In this document: piece by piece, positions 43,790 through 52,479 of the stretch
Position numbering within the stretch: position 1 is the stretch's first letter
Layout: every line of letters starts with the position of its first letter
Assembly (NCBI GenBank): GCA_902494585.1
Contig: CABUUD010000002.1
Coordinates: forward strand, 3,438-67,437
DNA: 64,000 bases
Reading direction: 5' to 3'
DNA from: an uncultured Collinsella sp.
GTDB taxonomy: Bacteria; Actinomycetota; Coriobacteriia; Coriobacteriales; Coriobacteriaceae
Program-made: the position numbers and the translations under genes
The notes under the pieces: model-generated
The model's database searches: none
What the model was told of the DNA's origin: nothing
Seen by the model: the letters and a program-made list of their open reading frames with translations, nothing else

Positions 43790-43985
43790 AGATAGCTCCT
43801 TCGTGCATCTTATGGATGGATTAACCGCTTAAAGGTTGAGTGCATTCTAGCGTGAACCGAGGGCGCGTGCTCGCCAGTTAACAGGAGTCGCACAAAACGG
43901 CACCCCCGAAACGCTGCGGAAACATTGGAAACACGCTCGCTACAAACGAACTTCCGTAACAAACTGTCAACGTTTGCACCATAAG

Positions 43986-44292
43986 GTTTGCCCTGTGCGA
44001 CTGGGGCATGCAGGCGCTCGTCGGCCCCGTCACCACCGGTGCCGCCGTCGCCGTCTCGGGCGAGATCGCCGATGCCTTTGCCGAGCAGGCCAAGGCATCC
44101 AAGTTCGACATCGTCGATACCGAGACCTTTAAGGACGACTCCTCCACGAGCTTTATCAACCAGCCGACCAAGGCCATGCGCAAAATCAAGATTGAGGGCC
44201 TGACGGGCGAGCTGACGTGGAACGACAAGGGCCAGGTTGAAAAGCCCGCTACGGCATATGTGATTCAGGGCGGCAAGTACATCGCCGCCTAG
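43986..44292 (+). pseudogene. Decayed livK copy with two internal deletions
   Basis: The translation (in frame from at least 43990 to the TAG at 44292) lines up with three separate pieces of the intact livK that starts at 44564: LxDWGMQALVGPxTTGAxVAV, then IADxFxxQAxxSKxxIVDxETFKDDSxTSF, then the C-terminal KIxxxGLTGxLTWNDKGQV...TAYVI...GKY. About 58 residues are missing at the first join and about 110 at the second, and the whole N-terminus with its lipobox is absent. Both joins sit at short matching sequences (for instance CAAGGC). There is no signal for export and the preceding 180 bases show no ribosome binding site for the ATG at 44008. Confidence 0.8.
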
Positions 44293-44563
44293 GTGCGTAC
44301 AAAACGCGACCGGTGAGGCTGTTTTAATCAGGGCAGGGGCGCTTGTAACAGAATGGAAATATTACTTTCACACAATAAAGTGGCTAAACTGTATAAACCG
44401 ATAGAAATACGCATAATTATGGATAAATGGACAAAGCAAAAGAAAAGTTGAAATAATCGCCACTTTTCTCAACTAAAGCGTCTACTATTTTGCGAACGCC
44501 GAACACGGCGAAGGATGGCCTGTCGGGTACCCGAAACCCGACGAGATTTGAGAGGAGAGCCGC
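44293..44563 (+). promoter_or_regulatory. AT-rich leader of livK
   Basis: Between the decayed copy and livK the DNA is clearly AT-richer than the genome. It holds an 8-bp inverted repeat (AGAAAAGT...ACTTTTCT, about 44446-44474), then GCCG-AACA-CGGC and GTCGGG...CCCGAC hairpins just before the GAGGAGAG site of livK. The inverted repeat could be an operator and the hairpins a leader structure; no certain -35/-10 pair was found. Confidence 0.4.
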
Positions 44564-45751
44564 ATGTCGAGCCTCACCGGTAAGTCATTGAACCCTGTTA
44601 TGAATCGCAGGAGCGTTATCGCGAGCGCAGCAGGTCTGGGGGCGATGTCCATTCTAGCTGGCTGCTCCTCCAACGGCGGCGACAGCGGTTCCGCGTCGGG
44701 CGACGCTTCGTTTAAGATTGGCACCATCGGCCCGCTGACCGGCGCCAACGCGTCCTACGGCAAGTCCGTTACCCAGGGTGTCGAGCTTGGCTGCAAGGAT
44801 TTCTCGACCAAGGAGCTGCCGCTTGCCAGCAAGGCCGAGGATGACCAGGCCGATGGCGAGAAGGCCGTCAACGCCTTTAACACCCTGCTCGACTGGGGCA
44901 TGCAGGCCCTCGTCGGCCCGACCACCACGGGTGCGTCGGTCGCCGTTGCCGCCGAGTGCGGTAACGACCCCAAGACGTTCATGATCACCCCGTCCGCGTC
45001 CTCCGAGGATGTCACCGACGGCAAGGATTGCGTCTTCCAGGTTTGCTTCACCGACCCCAACCAGGGCGTCAACGCTGCCAAGTTCCTGGCGCAGAAGTAT
45101 GCGGACGAGAAGTTCGTGCTCTTCTATAACTCCGGCGACGCCTATTCTTCGGGCATCGCAGATTCCTTTAAGGCCCAGGCCGCTGAGTCTAAGCTCGAGA
45201 TTGTTGACGAGGAGACCTTTAAGGACGACTCCGCCACGAGCTTTACCAACCAGCTGACCAAGGCCAAGCAGGCCGGCGCCACCATGATCTTCGCGCCGAT
45301 CTACTACACGCCGGCGTCCGTCCTGCTCAAGAACGCCAAGGACATGGGCTACGACGTCAAGATGATGGGCTGCGACGGCATGGACGGCATCCTGGGCGTT
45401 GAGGGCTTCGACACCTCTCTTGCCGAGGGTCTGCTGCTCATGACCCCGTTCTCCGCCGACGACGAGAAGAACGCCGACTTCGTCAACGCTTACAAGGATA
45501 AGTACGGCGATACCCCCGACCAGTTTGCCGCCGACGCCTACGACGGCGTGCACGCGGTGGCCGAGGCCGTCAAGGAGGCCGGTCTTGGTGTCGACGCCGA
45601 TCCGACCGAGGTCGCCGAGAAACTGTCCAAGGCTATGCTCAAGATTACCGTTGACGGTCTGACCGGCAAGCTCACCTGGAACGATAAGGGTCAGGTCCAG
45701 AAGGAGCCCACGGCGTACGTCATCACCGACGGCAAGTACGTACAGGCCTAA
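44564..45751 (+). CDS. livK: Branched-chain amino acid ABC transporter substrate-binding lipoprotein
   Basis: A 395-aa lipoprotein. The export signal MNRRSVIASAAGLGAMSILAGC (from about residue 13; its RR followed by a hydrophobic run recalls Tat signals) ends in the lipobox LAGC, so it is anchored outside the membrane. The mature part is a type I periplasmic-binding fold (GTIGPLTGANASYGKSVTQG, QALVGPTTTGASVAV, ITPSASSEDVT, YNSGDAYSSG). It delivers leucine, isoleucine or valine to the LivHMGF transporter encoded next. GAGGAGAG precedes the ATG. Two hairpins after the stop may make livK transcripts more abundant than the rest of the operon. Confidence 0.92.
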   Translation: MSSLTGKSLNPVMNRRSVIASAAGLGAMSILAGCSSNGGDSGSASGDASFKIGTIGPLTGANASYGKSVTQGVELGCKDFSTKELPLASKAEDDQADGEKAVNAFNTLLDWGMQALVGPTTTGASVAVAAECGNDPKTFMITPSASSEDVTDGKDCVFQVCFTDPNQGVNAAKFLAQKYADEKFVLFYNSGDAYSSGIADSFKAQAAESKLEIVDEETFKDDSATSFTNQLTKAKQAGATMIFAPIYYTPASVLLKNAKDMGYDVKMMGCDGMDGILGVEGFDTSLAEGLLLMTPFSADDEKNADFVNAYKDKYGDTPDQFAADAYDGVHAVAEAVKEAGLGVDADPTEVAEKLSKAMLKITVDGLTGKLTWNDKGQVQKEPTAYVITDGKYVQA

Positions 45752-45782
45752 TTGGCCGCCTTACATAGAGCGGTTTTGATCC

Positions 45783-45844
45783 CAAGCAGGGGAGGTTTTG
45801 GCCTTCCCTGCTTGCTTGGTATCTAGGGACGATGTAACGTCCCT
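45783..45844 (+). terminator. Paired hairpins between livK and livH (attenuator-like)
   Basis: CAAGCAGGG...CCCTGCTTG (45783-45814) and AGGGACG-ATGTAA-CGTCCCT (45825-45844) follow each other; the second is trailed by GTTTCAT. Such intercistronic hairpins often limit read-through and protect the upstream binding-protein mRNA. Confidence 0.6.
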
Positions 45845-45890
45845 GTTTCATACATCAACTGGAAACCTATTCGAAAGGGGGATGTGGAAC

Positions 45891-46772
45891 ATGACGGTCT
45901 TTATCCAATACCTGGTCAACGGCCTGTCCATGGGCAGCGTCTACGCCATCATCGCGTTGGGCTACACCATGGTCTACGGTATCGCCAAGATGCTGAACTT
46001 CGCTCACGGCGATGTCATCATGGTCGGTGCCTATGTCTCGTTCTGCGCCACGTCGTATCTCGGCCTCCCGGGCTGGGCATCTGTAGTTCTCTCTTGCGTG
46101 GCCTGCACGGTTCTCGGTGTTCTCATTGAGGGTCTGGCCTATAAGCCGCTGCGCCAAGCAGGCCCGCTGGCCGTTCTGATCACGGCTATCGGCGTGTCTT
46201 ACTTCCTGCAGAACGCCGCGCAGCTTCTGTGGGGCGCCACGCCCAAGAACTTCACTTCGCTCGTCACCTTCCAGGTGCCGGAGTTCTTGGCCAAGTTCAA
46301 CGTAAGCGCCGTCTCGCTCGTCACCATCGTCGCCTGCCTGGTTATCATGGCCGGCCTGATGTTCTTTACAGGTAAGACCAAGATGGGCAAAGCCATGCGC
46401 GCCGTGTCCGAGGACAAGGCCGCCGCTCAGCTCATGGGTATCAACGTCAACCGCACCATCTCGATGACGTTTGCCATCGGCTCTGCCCTTGCCGCCATCG
46501 CCGGCGTGCTGCTGTGCTCCTACTCGCCGGTGCTGCAGCCCACGACGGGTGCCATGCCTGGCATCAAGGCCTTCGACGCCGCTGTCTTCGGTGGCATCGG
46601 CTCCATCCCCGGTGCCTTTGTCGGCGGTATTCTCATCGGCATCATCGAGGCGATGGCGCAGGCTTATATTTCTACGAGCCTTGCCAACTCCATCGTCTTT
46701 GGTGTTTTGATCATCGTTCTGCTCGTCAAGCCTGCCGGCCTCTTGGGCAAGTACGTCCCCGAGAAGGTGTAG
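45891..46772 (+). CDS. livH: Branched-chain amino acid ABC transporter permease LivH
   Basis: A 293-aa membrane permease with about eight segments. It starts MTVFIQYLVNGLSMGSVYAIIALGYTMVYG and contains the family signatures KMLNFAHGDVIMVGAY, KAMRAVSEDKAAAQLMGI and VFGGIGSIPGAFVGG. AAAGGGGG about 9 bases before 45891 supports this ATG; 45882 is an alternative. First membrane gene of livHMGF. Confidence 0.93.
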   Translation: MTVFIQYLVNGLSMGSVYAIIALGYTMVYGIAKMLNFAHGDVIMVGAYVSFCATSYLGLPGWASVVLSCVACTVLGVLIEGLAYKPLRQAGPLAVLITAIGVSYFLQNAAQLLWGATPKNFTSLVTFQVPEFLAKFNVSAVSLVTIVACLVIMAGLMFFTGKTKMGKAMRAVSEDKAAAQLMGINVNRTISMTFAIGSALAAIAGVLLCSYSPVLQPTTGAMPGIKAFDAAVFGGIGSIPGAFVGGILIGIIEAMAQAYISTSLANSIVFGVLIIVLLVKPAGLLGKYVPEKV

Positions 46773-47861
46773 GTGAGCGTTATGAAGTTTCTTAAAGACA
46801 AGCAGACGCGTCACGACTTTGTCACGTACGCCATGTGCGTTGTGGCGTTCGCCATCGTGTTCTTTATGCAGTCTAACCACATGATTCCGCGCATGATCGC
46901 CGGCCAGCTGGTTCCCATCACAGCCTATATCGTCATGGCCATTTCCCTCAACCTCGTCGTCGGTATCGCGGGCGACTTGTCGCTGGGCCACGCGGGCTTT
47001 ATGAGCGTCGGTGCCTATACGGGCATCGTCACCGCCGTCGCGCTGGAGGGCGCCGTTCCGTCCGACCCGATGCGTCTGATCATCAGCATTGTGGTCGGCG
47101 CTATCGCCGCTGCCATCTTGGGCTTCTTGATCGGTATCCCGGTCCTGCGCCTGAGCGGCGATTACCTGGCTATCGTGACGCTGGCCTTTGGCGAGATCAT
47201 CAAAGAGATCGTCACCTGCCTCATTGTGGGTGTCGACTCCCGCGGTCTGCACGTGATCTTTAACATCACGGGCAACTCTACAATCGACGACCTGCACCTG
47301 CTCGAGGACGGCACCGCCATCATCAAGGGCGCCCAGGGTGCCTCGGGCGTGTCGACGTACTCGACCTTCCTCGCCGGTGCCATCCTGGTCATGGTCGCAC
47401 TCGTGATCGTGCTCAACCTGGTTCGCAGCCGTACCGGCCGTGCCATTATGGCCGTGCGCGATAACAAGATTGCAGCCGAGTCCGTAGGCATCTCCGTCAC
47501 CGAGTACCGCATGATCGCCTTCGTGGTTTCCGCTGCCCTCGCCGGTGCTGCCGGAGCTCTCTTCGGCGGTAACTTCTCGCAGCTCTCCGCCACCAAGTTC
47601 GACTTCAACACGTCCATCCTCATCCTGGTGTTCGTGGTCCTGGGTGGTCTGGGCAATATGCGCGGTTCCGTCATCGCGGCGGCGTTGCTCACGGTGCTCC
47701 CCGAGCTGCTCCGTCAGTTCTCGGACTACCGCATGCTCATCTACGCCATCGTGCTGATCCTGGTCATGATCTTTACCAACAACCCACAGCTCAAGGCGTT
47801 CTTCGCACGCATTAAGGACCGCTTTGCTTCCAAGAAGGAGGTGGCAGCCGATGCCCAGTAA
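46773..47861 (+). CDS. livM: Branched-chain amino acid ABC transporter permease LivM
   Basis: A 362-aa permease with about nine membrane segments. Family stretches: AISLNLVVGIAGDLSLGHAGFMSVGAYTG-like region near residue 55, GIPVLRLSGDYLAIVTLAFGEI and AVRDNKIAAESVGI. It follows livH with no gap; the GTG at 46773 is taken as start, with an ATG at 46782 as alternative. The end overlaps livG by 11 bases. Confidence 0.93.
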   Translation: MSVMKFLKDKQTRHDFVTYAMCVVAFAIVFFMQSNHMIPRMIAGQLVPITAYIVMAISLNLVVGIAGDLSLGHAGFMSVGAYTGIVTAVALEGAVPSDPMRLIISIVVGAIAAAILGFLIGIPVLRLSGDYLAIVTLAFGEIIKEIVTCLIVGVDSRGLHVIFNITGNSTIDDLHLLEDGTAIIKGAQGASGVSTYSTFLAGAILVMVALVIVLNLVRSRTGRAIMAVRDNKIAAESVGISVTEYRMIAFVVSAALAGAAGALFGGNFSQLSATKFDFNTSILILVFVVLGGLGNMRGSVIAAALLTVLPELLRQFSDYRMLIYAIVLILVMIFTNNPQLKAFFARIKDRFASKKEVAADAQ

Positions 47862-48711
47862 GTTTGAGTTCAACAAGGGCAAGATGGTCCCGTATCCTTC
47901 TGGCGCCATCGTTCCCGATCGCGACCTGGGCGAGCGCCCGGCGCTCGAGTGCATCCACCTGGGCATTGAATTCGGCGGCCTTAAGGCAGTCGACGACTTT
48001 AGCCTAACCATCGGCAAGACTGAGATCGCCGGTCTCATCGGCCCCAACGGTGCCGGCAAGACTACGGTCTTCAACCTGCTCACCAAGGTGTACCAGCCCA
48101 CGCACGGCACCATCCTGCTCGACGGCGAGGACACCTCTGGCAAGTCGGTCTATCAGGTCAACCGTATGGGCATCGCCCGTACCTTCCAGAACATTCGCCT
48201 GTTCAACACCATGACGGTGGAGGATAACGTTAAGGTCGGCCTGCACAACCAGGAGCGCTACTCCGGCTTTGAGGGCGTGCTGCGCCTGCCGACGTATTGG
48301 AAACACGAGAAGGCCGCCCACGAGCGTGCAATGGAGCTGCTGTCCATCTTTGATATGGAGCACCTGGCAAACGAGCAGGCTGGATCGCTGCCTTACGGTG
48401 CTCAGCGTCGTCTGGAGATCGTCCGCGCGCTTGCCACCAACCCCAAACTGCTGCTGCTCGACGAGCCTGCCGCCGGCATGAATCCGTCCGAGACCGCGGA
48501 ACTCATGGAGAACATCGTTAAGATTCGCGACACCTTTGGTATCGCCATCATGCTTATCGAGCACGACATGTCGCTCGTCATGAATATTTGCGAGGGTATC
48601 TGCGTGCTCAACTTTGGTAAGGTCATCGCCAAAGGCACGGCCGAGGAAATCCAGAACAACGACGCTGTTATCGAGGCGTATCTGGGCAAGCAGGATAAGG
48701 GGGAGAACTAA
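47851..48711 (+). CDS. livG: Branched-chain amino acid ABC transporter ATPase LivG
   Basis: A 286-aa ATPase. Walker A is IGPNGAGKTT, the signature motif is the variant LPYGAQRRLEI typical of LivG, Walker B is LLLLDEPAAGMN and the switch histidine is in LIEHDMSLVM. A ~25-residue extension precedes the usual start. AAGGAGG before 47851 supports this ATG, inside the end of livM. Confidence 0.94.
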   Translation: MPSKFEFNKGKMVPYPSGAIVPDRDLGERPALECIHLGIEFGGLKAVDDFSLTIGKTEIAGLIGPNGAGKTTVFNLLTKVYQPTHGTILLDGEDTSGKSVYQVNRMGIARTFQNIRLFNTMTVEDNVKVGLHNQERYSGFEGVLRLPTYWKHEKAAHERAMELLSIFDMEHLANEQAGSLPYGAQRRLEIVRALATNPKLLLLDEPAAGMNPSETAELMENIVKIRDTFGIAIMLIEHDMSLVMNICEGICVLNFGKVIAKGTAEEIQNNDAVIEAYLGKQDKGEN

Positions 48712-49425
48712 ATGGCAGAGCCGATGCTTTCCGTCTACAACATCAATGTCTGGTACGGCGCCATCCACGCCATCAAGGACATCTCCTTTAACGTCAACGA
48801 GGGCGAGATCGTGGCTCTGATCGGTGCGAACGGTGCCGGCAAGTCCACGACGCTTAAAACCGTCTCGGGCTTGCTGCGTTCCAAGACCGGCTCCATCAAG
48901 TTTATGGGCGAGGACATTACCCATACGCCTGCCGACAAGCTGGTGGGCAAGGGCTTGGCTCAGGTCCCCGAGGGCCGTCGCGCCTTCTTGCAGATGACGG
49001 TCGAGGAGAACCTGGAGATGGGCGCCTACACGCAGCCAAAGTCCACGGTTGCTCCGGGCCTTGAGCGCGTCTACGAGCAGTTCCCGCGCCTGAAGGAGCG
49101 CCGTCGCCAGGTCGCCGGCACCCTTTCGGGCGGCGAGCAGCAGATGCTCGTTATGGGCCGCGCTCTTATGAGTAACCCTAAGCTGCTCATGCTCGATGAG
49201 CCCTCTATGGGCTTGGCACCGATTCTGATTGAGCAGATTTTCCAGATCGTCGAGGATCTGCATAAGGCCGGAACCACGGTGCTCCTGGTCGAGCAAAACG
49301 CACAGATGGCGCTTTCCATCGCCACACGCGGCTACGTGCTCGAGACCGGCAAGATCACCATGACCGGCACCGGCCAAGAGCTGCTGCACGACGATAACGT
49401 GCGTAAAGCCTACCTGGGCGGCTAG
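48712..49425 (+). CDS. livF: Branched-chain amino acid ABC transporter ATPase LivF
   Basis: A 237-aa ATPase, second nucleotide-binding subunit. Walker A IGANGAGKST, signature LSGGEQQMLV, Walker B LLMLDEPSMGLAP, switch region LVEQNAQMAL. It begins right after the livG stop with GGGGGAG upstream and ends the operon. Confidence 0.94.
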   Translation: MAEPMLSVYNINVWYGAIHAIKDISFNVNEGEIVALIGANGAGKSTTLKTVSGLLRSKTGSIKFMGEDITHTPADKLVGKGLAQVPEGRRAFLQMTVEENLEMGAYTQPKSTVAPGLERVYEQFPRLKERRRQVAGTLSGGEQQMLVMGRALMSNPKLLMLDEPSMGLAPILIEQIFQIVEDLHKAGTTVLLVEQNAQMALSIATRGYVLETGKITMTGTGQELLHDDNVRKAYLGG

Positions 49426-49429
49426 ATAG

Positions 49430-49455
49430 TTACGGCGTTTTGCCAAACGCCGTAA
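49430..49455 (+). repeat. Perfect 11-bp inverted repeat after livF
   Basis: TTACGGCGTTT and its complement, 4-base loop TGCC, five bases after the livF stop. There is no T-run behind it on the plus strand, so it is not a classic terminator, but it may stabilise the mRNA end. It is the first of three stacked palindromes filling the 324-base gap before cutC. Confidence 0.7.
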
Positions 49456-49469
49456 CCAGCCGACGCTGC

Positions 49470-49568
49470 AAGCCCGCCAGAGCGGCAATCTGCCTTTCAA
49501 CTTCGGCGGCATGACCAGAAGGTCAATGCTGCCTTGTTTCAAGGCACCTTGTTCGCTCTGGCGGGCTT
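49470..49568. repeat. 15-bp inverted repeat with structured 69-bp interior
   Basis: AAGCCCGCCAGAGCG (49470-49484) is matched by its exact complement at 49554-49568. Inside are two further small hairpins (GACC-AGAA-GGTC and GCCTT-GTTTC-AAGGC), so the unit would fold into a branched structure. No reading frame. Confidence 0.7.
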
Positions 49569-49626
49569 TCGCTGTCGTTGCCAAAACATCGGCGTTGTGG
49601 CAGATGCCAACGACTACCCCCTTTAT

Positions 49627-49691
49627 GTTGCGGTGGAATAGGGACTAAATGGGAGCCTCAGAGGCCAAAACAGTCCCTATTCCACTGCAAC
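49627..49691. repeat. 20-bp inverted repeat (19/20 match)
   Basis: Arms at 49627-49646 and 49672-49691 pair at 19 of 20 positions and contain AATAGGGACT/AGTCCCTATT; the 25-base loop holds GCCTC-A-GAGGC. The GGGAC core resembles the loop of the GGGACAGG palindromes elsewhere in the window. Confidence 0.75.
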
Positions 49692-49749
49692 TTCATGGGG
49701 GCGTGCGACAATGCCCATCGGAAAACGATTGTCATCTGGGGGTCTATCT

Positions 49750-50427
49750 ATGCTGTACGAGTTTTGTGCTGAGAACTTTGAGCGGGTGCCGGCGGCTATT
49801 GATGCCGGTGCAAGGCGCATCGAGCTGTGCGACAACCTTGCCGTCGGTGGTACCACGCCCTCGGCCGGCGTTATCAGCGCTGCGGTCAGTTATGCTCACG
49901 AGCATGACGCGCGAGTGATGTGCATGATTCGCCCGCGTGGCGGTGACTTTCACTGCAACCAGGACGAGCTGCGCATGATGGAGATGGACTTGGGTCTTGC
50001 TGTGAGCGCCGGCGCCGACGGCTTGGTCTTTGGCTGCTGCAAGCCTTGTGCCGGCGGCTGGGCGCTCGACGAGCTTACGTTGGGCGCCCTCGTGATGGCT
50101 GCGGGCTGCGCGACCGAGGAGTGCAAGCGCGAGTCCCTTGACATCACCTTCCACATGGCGTTTGACCAGCTCTCGCCCGAGGCTCAGATCGATGCTGTCG
50201 ACACGCTCGCCGACTGTGGCATCACGCGTATCCTGACGCATGGTGGTGCTGCCGGAACGCCGATCGAGGACAATCTGGAGCACCTATCGCGTCTTGTCGA
50301 GTATGCGGGCGACCGCCTGATCATCCTTCCCGGCGGCGGCATTTCCACGGCCAACCGCGATACCGTGGCGGCGGCATTGGGCGTCTCCGAGCTCCATGGC
50401 ACCAAGATCGTGCCGCTGGAGGCGTAA
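49750..50427 (+). CDS. cutC: CutC family copper homeostasis protein
   Basis: A 225-aa TIM-barrel protein of the CutC family. Visible motifs: RIELCDNLAVGGTTPSAG, VMCMIRPRGGDFHCN, GADGLVFGCC, TFHMAFDQ and ILTHGGAAGTP. The family was linked to copper tolerance, though the biochemical role remains uncertain. The ATG at 49750 is preceded by GGGGG. GGAGG at its own 3' end serves the next gene, 3 bases downstream. Confidence 0.88.
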   Translation: MLYEFCAENFERVPAAIDAGARRIELCDNLAVGGTTPSAGVISAAVSYAHEHDARVMCMIRPRGGDFHCNQDELRMMEMDLGLAVSAGADGLVFGCCKPCAGGWALDELTLGALVMAAGCATEECKRESLDITFHMAFDQLSPEAQIDAVDTLADCGITRILTHGGAAGTPIEDNLEHLSRLVEYAGDRLIILPGGGISTANRDTVAAALGVSELHGTKIVPLEA

Positions 50428-50430
50428 CCC

Positions 50431-51228
50431 GTGGCGCTGGTATTTGACGTTCAGCAGGCGAGCGGCAAGCCCGACGACAACCGGCGCCCTGGCACCGCGT
50501 GCCCCTTTTGCGATACCGAGGGACTCGCCAATATCATCCGGCGCGACGGCGACTGCATCTGGCTCGTGAATAAGTTCAAAACCCTGCGCGCCACCCGTCA
50601 AACCGTGCTGATCGAGTCAGCCGATCACGATGCCGACCTGGCGACCTATGAGCCAGATGAACTCCACCATGTGATGAGGTTTGCCCTGGATTGCTGGCAG
50701 CAGATGATCGATTCGCAGCAGTATCGAAGCGTGCTCATGTACAAGAACAAGGGTCCTCTCTCGGGCGGTAGTCTCGTTCATCCGCACATGCAGATTGTGG
50801 GTTTGGAGCAGGAAGACGGCTATGCTTCGTTGACTTCCGCCAATTTCGAAGGCATCAATGTCTGGCAACAGGGGAGAATCGCGGCCAACATCTCAACCGA
50901 ACCGATCATGGGGTTCTTTGAGGTCAACGTTTCAGCCCCGCAGGGAATTGCCGCCAGCGATGACACAAGAGACCAAGCCGAGGCAGATCTCTTCGCCGAT
51001 GCGATCCAGGTGGCTCTGCGCTATATCCTGAACGAGCACCACGGTGGTCGCGCAGAGTCGTACAACTTGTTCTTCTATCACCTGGGCGGTCGGACCATTG
51101 CCAAGGCGCTGCCGCGTTGGGTGGTTTCGCCCTACTTTGTCGGCTATCGTTTGGCCCAGGTCAATGCCGAGACAACGCTCGATATCGATGCTGAGCGCCT
51201 GCGTGCGCATCTGGAAACGCTCGAATAG
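50431..51228 (+). CDS. GalT/HIT-fold protein (DUF4931-like)
   Basis: A 265-aa protein of the galactose-1-phosphate uridylyltransferase-like branch of the HIT fold. It has a CPFC zinc-type pair near residue 25 and the active-site HPHMQI about residue 112, preceded by GPLSGGSL. It probably transfers or hydrolyses nucleotide monophosphates; the substrate is unknown. The GTG at 50431 has GGAGG about 8 bases upstream inside cutC, so the two are likely one operon. Confidence 0.72.
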   Translation: MALVFDVQQASGKPDDNRRPGTACPFCDTEGLANIIRRDGDCIWLVNKFKTLRATRQTVLIESADHDADLATYEPDELHHVMRFALDCWQQMIDSQQYRSVLMYKNKGPLSGGSLVHPHMQIVGLEQEDGYASLTSANFEGINVWQQGRIAANISTEPIMGFFEVNVSAPQGIAASDDTRDQAEADLFADAIQVALRYILNEHHGGRAESYNLFFYHLGGRTIAKALPRWVVSPYFVGYRLAQVNAETTLDIDAERLRAHLETLE

Positions 51229-51258
51229 CAGGACTAACGCCCACGTAATGCGGACAGT

Positions 51259-52257
51259 CTAGCGTGCCATGGCGTCGCGGCCGGCCTCGACGCGCTTGCG
51301 CTGGGCGGCGCGCTCCTCGCCGGTTAGACGCTCAAAGAGATGCCCGATAAGCGAGGCGAGTACCTGCTGAAACAGCGTTCCGCACATGACGGGAAACACG
51401 ACTTCGCCCGGAAAGTACTGCGTGGCGATGACGGCGCCCGAAGAGATGTTACGCATGCCGCAGGTAAAGCACATGGTAGTCGTCTCGCTATATGGCAGAT
51501 GCAGTGCGCGGGCGACCAGAATGCCGACGACAAAGCCGCTGATGGCGAAGGTCAAAATAAAGAGGGCGACTTCCAGACGCATCGCGTTCATGTGCAGGAC
51601 GTACTCGCTCATGGCGGTGGAGTTGGAGGCGATAACGCCCATCATCATGAACTTGCAGGCGGGCGAGAGCGCGGGGGAGAGCTTCTCGTGTCCCCATCCA
51701 CGTGTGAGCTCGTTGATCACGATGCCGAGCACGGCGGGGATGGCGATCATAAAGGCCATGTCCTGCATCATGCTCGGCACATCGATCGAGACGGTGGCAC
51801 CCAGCAAGAGCTTCAGCGTGAGCGGAATCGTCACAGGCGAGATAATCGAGGACGTCAGGATGATGGTGAGCGCGAGCGGGCCGTTGCCGCCGAACATGCT
51901 AATCCACATAAAGGCAGTGACCGCCACGGGTACGCTGTACTCGAGCACGATGCCGCAGACAAGGTTGGGATTGGAGCCAAAGAACAGCGATCCCATGGCA
52001 TAGGCTGCTATGGGAATAAGCACCGCCGAGACGAGCAGCGCCAAAATCAGGTGCAGGGGACGGCGGAACACCTCAGCGACCTGGTGGAAGGTGTTGCTGA
52101 GCGCACCTTGGAACGTCATAAAGGCGAAGAGGGCGGGAACGATGGGCTTGAGTACGCCGATCTGCTGGGGAAAGAGCACGCCGAGCGTTACGCAAATCGG
52201 AACGATGACCTGCATATGCCCCGCGAGGAACTTTCCCAGTCCAACCCATTGCTTCAT
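51259..52257 (-). CDS. SBF-family (bile acid:sodium symporter-like) transporter
   Basis: A 332-aa membrane protein with nine to ten segments of the SBF/BASS fold: LFAFMTFQGALSNTF, GIVLEYSVPVAVTAFMW, and the discontinuous-helix region TMCFTCGMRNISSGAVIA. Relatives move bile acids, pantothenate or other organic anions with sodium. In a gut bacterium bile acid transport is attractive but not shown. The ATG at 52257 (MKQWVGLGKF) is chosen; the frame is open to 52317. Confidence 0.82.
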   Translation of the reverse strand: MKQWVGLGKFLAGHMQVIVPICVTLGVLFPQQIGVLKPIVPALFAFMTFQGALSNTFHQVAEVFRRPLHLILALLVSAVLIPIAAYAMGSLFFGSNPNLVCGIVLEYSVPVAVTAFMWISMFGGNGPLALTIILTSSIISPVTIPLTLKLLLGATVSIDVPSMMQDMAFMIAIPAVLGIVINELTRGWGHEKLSPALSPACKFMMMGVIASNSTAMSEYVLHMNAMRLEVALFILTFAISGFVVGILVARALHLPYSETTTMCFTCGMRNISSGAVIATQYFPGEVVFPVMCGTLFQQVLASLIGHLFERLTGEERAAQRKRVEAGRDAMAR

Positions 52258-52416
52258 ATGCCCCGTGACTCCCTTTATCCGCGAACTCGTTTGAATGGAT
52301 ATGCTAGACGCTCGCATGCGTCCGTGCGTCAGAAACGCTCGATTATTTCGAGGCTATTACCGGCCTCGTTTACCGAAACCAGGGCGTGCCGCGAGGCTCT
52401 GCGTCCGTGCCGCACG

Positions 52417-52422
52417 GTATAA
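52417..52422 (+). promoter_or_regulatory. Perfect TATAAT -10 box upstream of recJ-like gene
   Basis: TATAAT stands about 60 bases before a 21-codon leader frame and about 110 bases before the RecJ-RecQ start. No good TTGACA partner lies 16-18 bases upstream, so it is a weak or activator-dependent promoter, if real. Confidence 0.4.
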
Positions 52423-52479
52423 TAAATCCGTTCAACAGATCTGCCTGCCGAAGCGGGCATACACAGAGGACTCATCGCT

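Noticed and set aside
44008..44292. A functional short binding protein
   Set aside because: It lacks the signal peptide and most of both lobes of the binding fold; alignment with livK shows deletions instead.
45867..48143. Minus-strand 758-codon open frame opposite livH and livM
   Set aside because: Its sequence is Asp/His/Arg/Gly-rich with no domain, and it is the shadow of well-recognised liv genes in a high-GC genome.
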